DNA from: Singulisphaera sp. GP187
GTDB lineage: Bacteria; Planctomycetota; Planctomycetia; Isosphaerales; Isosphaeraceae
Assembly (NCBI RefSeq): GCF_900129635.1
Contig: NZ_FSRB01000002.1
Coordinates: forward strand, 338,727-402,726
DNA length: 64,000 bases
Direction: 5' to 3'
Under the pieces are notes generated by a model. The model was not told the origin of the DNA and did no database searches. It was given only the letters and a program-made list of their open reading frames with translations. Position numbers and translations under genes: made by a program. Of the stretch, positions 17,088 to 25,900 are shown piece after piece. The stretch's first letter is position 1, and each line of letters starts with the position of its first letter.

Positions 17088-17749
17088 TGCCGAACAATCA
17101 ACCTGACATGCGTTTATCAACGAAAGAGTCGAGGATGCACTTCGGGCTTCAAGACTACTGTCGAGCGCGGCCGGCCACTTGGCTGCCGTGCCTGGCGCTC
17201 TTCTTGCTGCTGGCGGGTTGCGCCGAGCAAGAGATGGACAAGCAGCCGAAGTATCAACGCCCCTATCAAGAAAGCACTTTCTTCGCCGACGGCCAGTCGG
17301 CTCGCCCCTTGGTCGCCGGCACGGTCGCTCGCGGCCAGGCGCGGACCGACCGGGCCTACTACGAGGGGAAAGTGTCGGGCGACCTGTTGATCAACGAGAT
17401 CCCGGCCAAGGTGGACCGCAAGTTCCTGGCCCGGGGACAGCAACGCTACAACATCTACTGTTTGCCCTGCCATGGCGCGACCGGCGACGGCCAAGGGATG
17501 ATCGTCAAGCGAGGGTTCTCGCCCCCGCCTTCGTTCCATCTCGAGCGGCTTCGGGACGCGCCCTCGGGGCATTACTTCAACGCCATCACGAACGGCTTTG
17601 GCGCCATGTATTCTTATGCCTCGCGAATCCCGGTCGATGATCGCTGGGCGATCACCGCTTACATCCGGGCGCTTCAGTACAGTCAGCACGCCAAGCTGGA
17701 TGATGTCCCCGCCGAGTTTCGGCCGAAACTGGAGGGCCAAGGGCGATGA
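17087..17749 (+). CDS. actE: Alternative Complex III monoheme cytochrome c lipoprotein ActE
   Basis: 220 residues if the ATG at 17087 is used, which overlaps the actD stop by one base. A later ATG (MHFGLQDYC) would give a more standard lipoprotein signal, since WLPCLALFLLLAGC ends in a lipobox with the Cys to be lipidated. One heme site, CLPCH, sits in NIYCLPCHGATGDGQGMIV. The distal Met is probably in GFGAMYSYASRIP. It is a membrane-anchored electron carrier of the complex. Confidence 0.9.
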   Translation: MPNNQPDMRLSTKESRMHFGLQDYCRARPATWLPCLALFLLLAGCAEQEMDKQPKYQRPYQESTFFADGQSARPLVAGTVARGQARTDRAYYEGKVSGDLLINEIPAKVDRKFLARGQQRYNIYCLPCHGATGDGQGMIVKRGFSPPPSFHLERLRDAPSGHYFNAITNGFGAMYSYASRIPVDDRWAITAYIRALQYSQHAKLDDVPAEFRPKLEGQGR

Positions 17750-18936
17750 ACGCCCCTGTTAATCGTCACCCGCGCCCGTCGCTCGACCGAGTTCGCCGCA
17801 TCGCGGCCCAACTCGCCGCCGGGGGCGCTGCGCTCTGTCTTCTCGCCTGGCTGGTCAATCCCGCCCGGTTCTTCCAGTCGTATCTCGTCGGGTTCATGTT
17901 CTGGGTCGGCATCTCGGTTGCTTGCCTGGCGGTGATCATGGTTCACCACCTGGTCGGCGGGCTCTGGGGGTTCGCGATTCGCCGCCCCGCCGAGGCGGGG
18001 GCGTTGACCGTCCCCTTGATGGCGCTCCTGTTCCTGCCGATCGTGCTGGGGATGCGTTACCTCTACCCGTGGACCGACCCGAGCGTGCTCGCCGCGCACG
18101 CGGTGGTCCGGGCCAAGGTTCAGTATTTAAATGTGAACTTTTTCCTGATCCGGGCGCTGATCTACTTCGTGATCTGGACCGGTCTTGCCTTGGTCCTCAA
18201 TTGGGGGTCGCGGGTTCAGGACCGGACGGAGGCCCCCTACCCCACCCACCGGCTCCAGACCTTGAGCGGGCCGGGGATGGTCCTCTACTTCCTCACGGTG
18301 ACGTTCGCGGCGGTCGACTGGGGGATGTCCCTGGAGCCCGACTGGTTCTCCTCGATCTACGGCGTGATGCTGTTGGTGGGGCACGTCCTGGCGACGTTGG
18401 CGCTGTTCATCATCGTCGCGACCTGGTACTCGGAGACCGAGCCGCTGTCGGAGGTTGCCACGCCGCAAGCGTTCAACGACCTCGGGAACTTGCTGCTCGG
18501 GTTCGTGATGCTCTGGGCCTACATGTCGTTCTCTCAGTATCTGATCACCTGGAGCGGCAACCTCGCGGAAGAGATTCCGTGGTACCTGAGACGCTCGGTC
18601 GGAGGCTGGCGGCCGATCGCCGCGATCTTGATCGTGTTCCACTTCTTCGTCCCGTTCTTCTTGCTGCTCTCGCAAGATCGCAAGCGGAAGGCGCGGGCCT
18701 TGACGAAGGTTTGTATCGCGATCTTGTTCATGCGTTTCGTGGATAATACCTGGCTCTACCTGCCCGCGTTCCAGGCGCGCAGCATCCTCGAGTTCTGGTC
18801 GGTCATCCCGGCGTTTGCCGCGATCGGCGGGATCTGGATGGTGGTCTTCCTCAACCGGTTGGACGCGAGGTCGCTCTTGCCTCAGAACAACCCGCAGTTG
18901 ATTGCCGCCCTCGAGCACCATGGACATGGAGACTGA
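17746..18936 (+). CDS. actF: Alternative Complex III membrane subunit ActF
   Basis: 396 residues, about ten membrane helices. Characteristic segments are FFQSYLVGFMFWVGISVACL, MVHHLVGGLWGFAIRRPAEA, VDWGMSLEPDWFSSIYGVML and SQYLITWSGNLAEEIPWYL, which fit the ActF/quinol:cytochrome c oxidoreductase family. It is homologous in architecture to ActC and forms part of the membrane core. Its start overlaps the actE stop by 4 bp. Confidence 0.92.
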   Translation: MNAPVNRHPRPSLDRVRRIAAQLAAGGAALCLLAWLVNPARFFQSYLVGFMFWVGISVACLAVIMVHHLVGGLWGFAIRRPAEAGALTVPLMALLFLPIVLGMRYLYPWTDPSVLAAHAVVRAKVQYLNVNFFLIRALIYFVIWTGLALVLNWGSRVQDRTEAPYPTHRLQTLSGPGMVLYFLTVTFAAVDWGMSLEPDWFSSIYGVMLLVGHVLATLALFIIVATWYSETEPLSEVATPQAFNDLGNLLLGFVMLWAYMSFSQYLITWSGNLAEEIPWYLRRSVGGWRPIAAILIVFHFFVPFFLLLSQDRKRKARALTKVCIAILFMRFVDNTWLYLPAFQARSILEFWSVIPAFAAIGGIWMVVFLNRLDARSLLPQNNPQLIAALEHHGHGD

Positions 18937-18939
18937 GCG

Positions 18940-19410
18940 ATGGACCAGCACCCCGTTGAACATCGCGCCGAGGGGGACGGCACCAACCCCGGCTATGAGG
19001 TCAAGGATGTCAATCCGCGCTACCTCCTGGCATTCGGGATCGTCCTGGTCATTTTCCTGACCGTGCTCGAGGCCGGCGAGATGGGAGTCTACCGGCTCTT
19101 CATCCAGCCGACCGCGTCGGATCCAGCCGCCCGGGCGCCAGGCGATATCTACGACGTTCTGCACCAGACGCGGGAGACCGCGAACCAGACGCTGACCAGC
19201 TACGGATGGGTGGACGCCAAGGCCGGCGTCGTTCGGATCCCGATCGATCGCGCGATGGACCTGGTGGTCGCGCGGGACGCCCTCAAGGGCAAGGGACCGA
19301 AGACCGAGGCCGAACTCAACGGCCACGCCGGCACGCCCGCCGAGGCGGCGGACGCCAAGCCCGAAGCGACCAAAGACTCCACGCCCAAGGAGAAGGATAT
19401 GAAGAAATGA
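18940..19410 (+). CDS. Small membrane-anchored protein of the ACIII/oxidase operon
   Basis: 156 residues with one N-terminal membrane helix (RYLLAFGIVLVIFLTVLEAG) and a periplasmic part containing YGWVDAKAGVVRIPIDRAMD, a phrase I associate with small accessory proteins in ACIII operons, although no function is assigned. The tail is low-complexity and charged (Ala/Lys/Glu/Pro). It starts 3 bp after actF and overlaps the sco start (ATGA). It may be an accessory or assembly subunit. Confidence 0.8.
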   Translation: MDQHPVEHRAEGDGTNPGYEVKDVNPRYLLAFGIVLVIFLTVLEAGEMGVYRLFIQPTASDPAARAPGDIYDVLHQTRETANQTLTSYGWVDAKAGVVRIPIDRAMDLVVARDALKGKGPKTEAELNGHAGTPAEAADAKPEATKDSTPKEKDMKK

Positions 19411-20246
19411 CATCCTTCAAAGCGGGACGACCATTCTTTGGTCTGCTCGCATTTCTGACGCTCTGGACCGGGATCGGCACTGCGCCGGTCCGGGCGGACC
19501 AGGACGAGATGACCGGGATGATGGCGCGGGTCGGGTTCGACCAGAACCTCGACGCCCAGATTCCGCTCGACCTGCCGCTACGGGACGAGCACGGGCGCAC
19601 GGTCAAGATCGGCGACTATCTGGGGAAGAAGCCGGCGATCCTGAACCTGGTCTATTACCGCTGCCCGATGCTCTGCAACGAGGTGCTCAACACCTTGTTG
19701 CGCAGCATGAACGCGCTTTCGTTCGACGTGGGCAAAGAGTTCAACGTGATCACGGTGAGCATCGACCCCAAGGAGACGCCGGGCCTGGCCGCGCGGAAGA
19801 AGGCGAGCTACCTGGCTCGCTATGGCCGCCCTGGAGCCGAGAACGGCTGGCACTTCCTGACCGGCGACCAGGCATCGATCACCGAACTGGCCAAGGTTGT
19901 GGGGTTCCGCTACGAGTGGGACGCCAAGAACAACCAGTACGCCCACGCCGCGGGCATCATGATCGTGACGCCGCAGGGCAAGCTCTCTCGCTACATCTAT
20001 GGATTGAGCTACCCCGCACGTGACTTGCGTCTTGGCCTGATGGATGCCGCGATGCGGAGGATCGGCTCGCCGATCGACCAACTGCTTCTCTTGTGTTACC
20101 ATTACGACCCGAGAACAGGTCGATATAATCTTGCGGCAATGAATGTCATCCGAATCCTGGGCTTTGCCACGATCGGGAGCTTCGGGACGTTCGTGTTTGT
20201 CATGCTCCGGAGAGACCGGCGGAAGGTCGTCCTAGAGGATGCGTGA
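19407..20246 (+). CDS. sco: Sco1/SenC family copper chaperone
   Basis: 279 residues from ATG 19407. It has a signal peptide (FFGLLAFLTLWTGIGTAPVRA), a thioredoxin-like fold with the copper-binding CPMLC at about residues 86-90 (LVYYRCPMLCNEVLN), a strand VITVSIDPKETP, and the third ligand His in YAHAAGIMIVTP. The C-terminus has a membrane helix (VIRILGFATIGSFGTFVFVM), which is less usual and anchors the protein at both ends. Sco proteins deliver copper to the CuA site of oxidase subunit II, encoded next. Confidence 0.93.
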   Translation: MTSFKAGRPFFGLLAFLTLWTGIGTAPVRADQDEMTGMMARVGFDQNLDAQIPLDLPLRDEHGRTVKIGDYLGKKPAILNLVYYRCPMLCNEVLNTLLRSMNALSFDVGKEFNVITVSIDPKETPGLAARKKASYLARYGRPGAENGWHFLTGDQASITELAKVVGFRYEWDAKNNQYAHAAGIMIVTPQGKLSRYIYGLSYPARDLRLGLMDAAMRRIGSPIDQLLLLCYHYDPRTGRYNLAAMNVIRILGFATIGSFGTFVFVMLRRDRRKVVLEDA

Positions 20247-20260
20247 GTGATCGACCGTGG

Positions 20261-20281
20261 GGCCGGCCGTTTTGGCCGGCC
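20261..20281 (+). promoter_or_regulatory. GC palindrome between sco and coxB
   Basis: Perfect 8-bp arms GGCCGGCC (20261-20268 and 20274-20281) around GTTTT, in the only gap of the operon's second half. It could be an mRNA processing or attenuation hairpin; no T-tract follows. Confidence 0.4.
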
Positions 20282-20307
20282 TAAGCCATCGAGGATTCTG
20301 TCGAGTC

Positions 20308-21255
20308 ATGTGGGACTTCCCTCTATTCCCGGATCGGGCCACCGCCATTGCTTGGCGGGTGGATGCGGTCTTTTTCTTCGAGCTGGCGATCTGCCTCGCC
20401 TTTACGGCCCTGATCTGCTTCCTGATCCTGTTCTACGCGACCAAGTACCGCAAGGGGTCGCGGGCGGACCGGTCGAACCCGGTGTCGTCGAACCACCTGC
20501 TCGAGGTGGTCTGGATCGGGGTGCCCCTGGCGATCTCGATGATGATTTTCGTCGTGGGGACGGTGGTCTACTACCAGATGTTCCAGGTCCCGCCCAATGC
20601 CCCCGAGGTTTACGCCATGGGCCGGCAGTGGATGTGGCAGATCGAGCATCCGGGGGGCAAGCGCGAGATCAACGAGCTCCACATTCCGCTTGGGCAACCG
20701 GTCAAGCTGTTGCTGAGTTCGCAGGATGTGATTCATAGCTTCTACGTGCCGGCGTTCCGCGTGAAGCAGGATGCCGTGCCCGGCCGCTTTACTTCGATGT
20801 GGTTCCAACCCGACAAGGTCGGCAAGTTCCACTTGTACTGCGCGGAGTATTGCGGGACCAAACACTCGGGGATGATCGGCTGGGTCGTCGTCATGGAACC
20901 GGCCGACTATCAGCGCTGGCTGGAAACCGGCCCCTCGACGACGCCGATGGCCACATCAGGCGAGCAACTGTTCAAATCGTACGGCTGCAATGGTTGTCAT
21001 GGCGTGAACTCGACGGTCCGGGCCCCCTTGCTCGACGGAGTTTACGGCCACTCGGTCCCCCTGGACGGGGGAACGATCGTGACCGCCGACGAACGCTATC
21101 TCCGCGACTCGATCCTTCTGCCCGCGTCGCAGGTCGTGGCCGGTTATAAACCGGTGATGCCGACTTACCAAGGGCGGATCAAGGAGGACGAGTTGCTCAA
21201 GATCATTGCTTACATCAAGGCGCTTGGTCGCAAGAACGAGAGGGTGGAGAAATGA
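20308..21255 (+). CDS. coxB: Cytochrome c oxidase subunit II with fused cytochrome c domain (caa3 type)
   Basis: 315 residues from ATG 20308 (MWDFPLFPDRATAIAW); the frame is open further upstream but begins in the sco-coxB gap. It has two N-terminal membrane helices, then a cupredoxin domain with the CuA ligands in YCAEYCGTKHSGMIGW (Cys, Glu, Cys, His, Met) and the earlier His in SSQDVIHSFYVPAF. A C-terminal cytochrome c domain carries CNGCH and a Met in KPVMPTYQG. This fusion defines caa3 oxidases, which accept electrons directly. It overlaps coxA by 4 bp. Confidence 0.94.
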   Translation: MWDFPLFPDRATAIAWRVDAVFFFELAICLAFTALICFLILFYATKYRKGSRADRSNPVSSNHLLEVVWIGVPLAISMMIFVVGTVVYYQMFQVPPNAPEVYAMGRQWMWQIEHPGGKREINELHIPLGQPVKLLLSSQDVIHSFYVPAFRVKQDAVPGRFTSMWFQPDKVGKFHLYCAEYCGTKHSGMIGWVVVMEPADYQRWLETGPSTTPMATSGEQLFKSYGCNGCHGVNSTVRAPLLDGVYGHSVPLDGGTIVTADERYLRDSILLPASQVVAGYKPVMPTYQGRIKEDELLKIIAYIKALGRKNERVEK

Positions 21256-22874
21256 GCGCCCAAGGGGCCGAGCCCCAGCCGAACTATCTGACGGCCGGGC
21301 AGAGCGTGCGGTCGTGGCTGCTGACGACCGACCATAAGCGGATCGGTCTGCTGTACATGCTTTCGATCACGCTATTCTTCTTCCTCGGCGGCGCGGCGGC
21401 CACGCTTGTGCGGCTCGAGCTGATGACCCCCCAAGGGGACGTCGTCCAGGCCGAGGACTACAACAAGCTGTTCACCGCGCACGGCGTGATCATGGTCTTC
21501 TTCTTCCTGGTCCCGTCGATCCCGGCCGTGCTCGGTAACTTTCTGATCCCGATCATGATCGGAGCGCGCGACCTGGCGTTCCCGAGGATGAACCTGGCGA
21601 GCTGGTACATCTACATGCTCGGCGGCCTGTTCACGATCTGGTCCTTGCTGACCGGAGGCGTCGACACCGGCTGGACGTTCTACACCCCGTACAGCAGTAT
21701 GTTCTCGAACACCCAGGTCATGTCGGCCGCGGTGGGGGTGTTCATCGTCGGGTTCTCGTCGATCTTCACCGGCCTCAACTTCATCGTCACGATCCACAAG
21801 ATGCGCGCTCCGGGGATGACCTGGGGCAAGCTCCCCTTGTTCGTCTGGGCGCATTATGCGACCAGCGTGATCATGATTCTGGGGACCCCGGTGCTCGCCG
21901 TGACGATCGCCCTGGTGGGCCTGGAACGGTTCTTTGGGTTCGGGATCTTCGACCCGAAGCTCGGAGGGGACCCGATCCTCTTCCAGCACCTGTTCTGGTT
22001 CTACTCGCACCCGGCCGTCTACATCATGCTCTTGCCGTCGTTCGGCGTGATCAACGAAATCGTCCCCTGCTTCACGAAGCGCCCGGTGTTCGGCTATCAC
22101 ACAATGGCCGTCGCGATGATGGGCATCGCGCTCCTCGGCTTCTTGGTCTGGGGCCACCATATGTTCGTGAGCGGCCAGTCGATGTACGGCGGGATGATCT
22201 TCTCGATCCTCAGCTACCTGGTGGCGATCCCGTCCGCGGTCAAGGTCTTCAACTGGACCGCGACCCTGTACAAGGGGACCGTCTCGGGCAGCACGCCGAT
22301 GCTCTACGCCCTCGGCTTCATCGGCCTGTTCACGATCGGCGGCCTGACGGGCCTGATGCTCGCCTCGCTGGCGGTTGACGTCCACGTCCACGACACCTAC
22401 TTCGTCGTGGCCCACTTCCACTACATCATGGTGGGAGGCGCGGTGATGGGCTACCTCGGCGGCATCCACTTCTGGTGGCCCAAGATCACCGGCCGGATGT
22501 ATCCGGAGATCTGGGGCAAGCTGGCCGCGCTCACCGTGTTCCTCGGGTTCAACCTGACCTTCTTCCCGCAGTTCGTGCTCGGCTACTTGGGGATGCCGAG
22601 GCGCTACTACGAGTATCCGCCCGAGTACCAGGTGCTCAACGTCATGTCCACCGCGGGGGCCTCGATCCTGGCGGTTGGCTACATGCTTCCCTTGGTCTAC
22701 CTGGTGCTCTCGCTCTGGATCGGCAAGGAAGCCGGGCCGAACCCTTGGGGGGCTGCGGGCCTGGAATGGCAGATTCCGTCGCCCCCTTCCGTCCACAACT
22801 TCGACGAGCCCCCGGTTGCGCCGGAGCGGCCCTACGACTATCCGCTCAGGGAGTATGACCGTGAGCTTAGCTGA
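21252..22874 (+). CDS. coxA: Cytochrome c oxidase subunit I
   Basis: 540 residues, twelve membrane helices. The heme a ligand His is in TAHGVIMVFFFLVPSIPAVL. The CuB/heme a3 centre shows WFYSHPAVYIMLLPS, with the His-Tyr crosslink pair, then VWGHHMFVSG and the paired His in VAHFHYIMVGGA. The membrane part matches A-type heme-copper oxidases. The C-terminal tail is short. It should catalyse O2 reduction with proton pumping. Confidence 0.97.
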   Translation: MSAQGAEPQPNYLTAGQSVRSWLLTTDHKRIGLLYMLSITLFFFLGGAAATLVRLELMTPQGDVVQAEDYNKLFTAHGVIMVFFFLVPSIPAVLGNFLIPIMIGARDLAFPRMNLASWYIYMLGGLFTIWSLLTGGVDTGWTFYTPYSSMFSNTQVMSAAVGVFIVGFSSIFTGLNFIVTIHKMRAPGMTWGKLPLFVWAHYATSVIMILGTPVLAVTIALVGLERFFGFGIFDPKLGGDPILFQHLFWFYSHPAVYIMLLPSFGVINEIVPCFTKRPVFGYHTMAVAMMGIALLGFLVWGHHMFVSGQSMYGGMIFSILSYLVAIPSAVKVFNWTATLYKGTVSGSTPMLYALGFIGLFTIGGLTGLMLASLAVDVHVHDTYFVVAHFHYIMVGGAVMGYLGGIHFWWPKITGRMYPEIWGKLAALTVFLGFNLTFFPQFVLGYLGMPRRYYEYPPEYQVLNVMSTAGASILAVGYMLPLVYLVLSLWIGKEAGPNPWGAAGLEWQIPSPPSVHNFDEPPVAPERPYDYPLREYDRELS

Positions 22875-23553
22875 AGCCCGACAACCCAACAGCCGCCTGG
22901 CCTCGCATTTTGAGGATATGGGTCAGCAGCTCGAGAGCTCGACCCTGGGGATGTGGACCTTCCTGGCCACCGAAGTGATGTTCTTCGGTGGTCTGTTCCT
23001 GGGGTTCTGCGTCTACCGGTTCACCGACGCGTCTCACGGGTTCGCGCTGGCCAGCCGGCAGCTCGACATCACGCTGGGGACTTTCAACACCTTCGTTCTC
23101 CTGACCAGCAGCCTGACCATGGCCTTGGCCGTGCGGGCCGGGCAGACGGGGGATCGTAAGGGGCAAGTTCGCTATCTGATCGCGACGATGATCCTGGCGA
23201 CCAGCTTTCTCGGGATCAAGTCCTTCGAGTACTACGAAGAGTTCGAGAAGCACCTGTTCCCTGGAGCCCACTTCAACCCGGCCGCTTTGAAGCTGCCGGC
23301 TGATGCCCCGGCCACCTTGGCTCAGCACGCGCAACTCTACTTCGTCTTCTACTTCTTCATGACCGGCCTGCACGCGTTCCACATGATCATCGGGATCATC
23401 ATCATGGGAATCCTGGCCGTGCAGGCCCAGCGCGGTAAGTACACCCCTGACTACTTCACGCCGTTGGAGCTGACCGGGCTCTACTGGCACTTCGTCGACC
23501 TGGTGTGGGTCTTTCTCTTCCCGCTCCTTTATCTGATCGACCTCCACAAATGA
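22855..23553 (+). CDS. coxC: Cytochrome c oxidase subunit III
   Basis: 232 residues from ATG 22855, inside the last 20 bp of coxA; GTG 22861 is an alternative start. Seven membrane segments; characteristic stretches are LGMWTFLATEVMFFGGLFLG, FNTFVLLTSSLTMALAVRAG, YYEEFEKHLFP and TGLYWHFVDLVWVFLFPLLY, the last being the typical subunit III ending. It overlaps the subunit IV gene by 4 bp (ATGA). Confidence 0.95.
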   Translation: MTVSLAEARQPNSRLASHFEDMGQQLESSTLGMWTFLATEVMFFGGLFLGFCVYRFTDASHGFALASRQLDITLGTFNTFVLLTSSLTMALAVRAGQTGDRKGQVRYLIATMILATSFLGIKSFEYYEEFEKHLFPGAHFNPAALKLPADAPATLAQHAQLYFVFYFFMTGLHAFHMIIGIIIMGILAVQAQRGKYTPDYFTPLELTGLYWHFVDLVWVFLFPLLYLIDLHK

Positions 23554-23861
23554 GTGCACATACAACTCCGCACGTTCTCCCGAAATCGACCTACTACGCG
23601 GTCTACGCCGCGCTGATGGTCTTGCTCGTGGCCACGGTTGGGTTTGCCTTCATCGACCTGGGATCGTTCAACTTCCCGGTGACGATGGCCATCGCCGTGG
23701 CCAAGGCGCTGATGATCGCCCTGATCTTCATGCACGTGTACTACAGCGAACGCCTGGTCTGGGTCTTCGCCGGGGCTTCGTTCCTCTGGCTCGGGATCAT
23801 GATCACGTACACCCTGAACGACTACTTCACCCGAGGCATGCTCGGCATCCTCGGGAAGTGA
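23550..23861 (+). CDS. Cytochrome c oxidase subunit IV (caa3 type)
   Basis: 103 residues with three membrane helices: YAVYAALMVLLVATVGFAFI, MAIAVAKALMIALIFMHVYY and VWVFAGASFLWLGIMITYTL. The KALMIALIFMHVYYSE segment is the hallmark of prokaryotic oxidase subunit IV. It is the last gene of the operon; a strong terminator follows within 40 bp. Confidence 0.92.
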   Translation: MSAHTTPHVLPKSTYYAVYAALMVLLVATVGFAFIDLGSFNFPVTMAIAVAKALMIALIFMHVYYSERLVWVFAGASFLWLGIMITYTLNDYFTRGMLGILGK

Positions 23862-23900
23862 CCACCTGATCGAATCCTTTGGGATTCTTCGTTCCCCGAC

Positions 23901-23948
23901 CGAGGGAACCGCGGACCACCGAGAAGTCCGCGGTTCCCTCGCTTTTTT
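23901..23948 (+). terminator. Rho-independent terminator of the act-cox operon
   Basis: A perfect 15-bp stem (23901-23915 with 23927-23941, CGAGGGAACCGCGGA) with an 11-base loop, followed by CTTTTTT. Confidence 0.92.
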
Positions 23949-24112
23949 GGTGTTGAGTTGCCCGGTATTTGGGGTCTCCCGCACTCTCGATGATGTCGGC
24001 CGAGCAAGTCCCGTCGTCGTCGCCCCTCGTCTCCGTCAGGCGACGCTAAGGCAAACGTAATCAACCCGGACCGATGGAGGTGCCGGATGAATCGACCCGA
24101 GGGCCCACTCGA

Positions 24113-25666
24113 TCAGTTCACCAGGGTCAGGGTCGGATACTTCGGCCGATAGAACTTCCCCTTGTATCGCCGCATCAGGTATTCCATCACATAATCCTCT
24201 TCGTGCTTACCCAGCAGGAAGACAGCCTTGATCGACTCGACGCCGTGATCTCCCGCCAGGCGACGGACAAAGCCCGGACTGATGCTCTCGCTCAAGATCC
24301 ATCCCCGGATTACCCCCTCCTCACTGGGCGTCAGGCCTGTCCCCTTCTTCTTGAGCCCCGCGAGGAGGTCGACGAAGTCCTGGATGATCTCCATCCCCTC
24401 CTCGGGGTTGAAGTAGACTCCGATGCCGTCCTTCGAATCCAGTAATTCGCGAGGGAGATTCATCGCGGGTGATGGCGACTTCAACCCGTGCTTCTTCATG
24501 ACCTGTTCCTGGTCTCGGGGCGAAAGCGAGGCGATCTTCTCCTTCGCCGTCTTTTGCCAGTCGGCGGCCATCGCCAGCCCGTCGGGGTAGGCGACCCAGT
24601 CCTCGCCGTGCCGCGTCACGAACTCCTCATATTGACGGTGGACAAGCTCCCGCGCCTTCTTTAGATCCTCCGGGCTGTAGCGGTAATAGATGGCGGGCAG
24701 CATGCGATAGTCCCGCCTCAACTGGGCGATCGTCGCCGCGTCCAGGCGATCGAATGTCTTTTGCTTCCCGGACCAGTACCATTCGCCACCCCAGGGCACC
24801 AGGCTGCCTTGAATGAAGCAGCCTCGCGGGAACGGGTTCCGATCCAGGCTCATGCGGACGCGATACTTGCGATCGTTGATCACGTTCAGGACCTCGATCC
24901 GCTCCTTGGTGCCCGAGAGGACCTCGTATATGGCGTTGTGCCGCTCGGACCATGAAAGCAGGTCGGTTCGCCGCTCCGGTGGGAGGTCCAGGACGCTCGC
25001 GAGGATCTCCAGCGCCCCCAGCCCCGACCATTCAGTGCATTGCTGGCAGAGGAAGTCGTCGATGACGGCGATCTCCGAGGGCTTGGCCTCCTGTTCCTCG
25101 ACGTAACGCTCGAAGAAGGTGCGGAAGAGATACGACCGGGTGCCCAGCCAGATCAACTTCCGCTTGACCTCCCAGCCATAATCATCGGGCGTCCCGAGGA
25201 AGTGCCTGATGCCCGAGTCCCTCGGGAGGTCGGCGAACTGCTCCCGCAAGGACCCGGCCACGGCATCCGCCACGCGGAGCAAATCGACGTGTTCGGGGGC
25301 GATAATCAGGTCGGGGATCATCCGGGGATAGAGGACGTAGAGGAGGTGCCGGACGCGGCGAGGCGAAATCTCTTCCGGGGGGCGATTGGCTTCCACCTCC
25401 GGGATCAGGGGCAGAGGTGTGCCGAAGAAATCGCGGTGATATTGCTCAAGGCTGTGCCAGATGCCGATCCCGCAATGGAGGTCCTCGGCAAACTCGACCA
25501 GGATCGCCGCGAGCGTTTTGAGGTGGGGACGGGCGATCTTCAGCGTGTCATGGGTTAAGTCCTTCTGTGTCCTGGTCAAGGTTCGCACCAGCGCGGTCTG
25601 GATTCCGGGGAGGTAGTCCTCCACGGAGCCCTCGAAGCCTTCGGGACGGAACTGCAACTTCGACAT
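24113..25666 (-). CDS. Conserved-looking protein of unknown function
   Basis: 517 residues, no signal peptide or membrane segments. Distinctive stretches are GIGIWHSLEQYHRDFFGTPL, DDFLCQQCTEWSGLGALEI with a CxxC pair, WSERHNAIYEVLSGTKERIE and CFIQGSLVPWGGEWYWSGKQ. Domain limits cannot be drawn by eye. The second half has a strand-rich region (RYRVRMSLDR-like) followed by helices with many charged residues. I do not recognise the family. It stands alone and converges with the respiratory operon, about 165 bp beyond that operon's terminator. Confidence 0.75.
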   Translation of the reverse strand: MSKLQFRPEGFEGSVEDYLPGIQTALVRTLTRTQKDLTHDTLKIARPHLKTLAAILVEFAEDLHCGIGIWHSLEQYHRDFFGTPLPLIPEVEANRPPEEISPRRVRHLLYVLYPRMIPDLIIAPEHVDLLRVADAVAGSLREQFADLPRDSGIRHFLGTPDDYGWEVKRKLIWLGTRSYLFRTFFERYVEEQEAKPSEIAVIDDFLCQQCTEWSGLGALEILASVLDLPPERRTDLLSWSERHNAIYEVLSGTKERIEVLNVINDRKYRVRMSLDRNPFPRGCFIQGSLVPWGGEWYWSGKQKTFDRLDAATIAQLRRDYRMLPAIYYRYSPEDLKKARELVHRQYEEFVTRHGEDWVAYPDGLAMAADWQKTAKEKIASLSPRDQEQVMKKHGLKSPSPAMNLPRELLDSKDGIGVYFNPEEGMEIIQDFVDLLAGLKKKGTGLTPSEEGVIRGWILSESISPGFVRRLAGDHGVESIKAVFLLGKHEEDYVMEYLMRRYKGKFYRPKYPTLTLVN

Positions 25667-25900
25667 CGGACCTGTTCCTTGGGCGATTTTAGGACAGGGT
25701 TGGGGTCAAGAACTTCGTCGCCAGCATTCCCGCCGATTCTCCCCGATTCCGCCTCAAAGGTGCAAATGTGGCCAGACGCCTCAGCAGGGTAGGTGTCAGC
25801 GGTATGTCGGAGGCCGAGCGGAATCGAGCCTTTGAGCGGTTCGAGTGACCACGGTAACGCAATCGCCGTTGGGTGCCACGCAACGTCGATTACTGATGCC

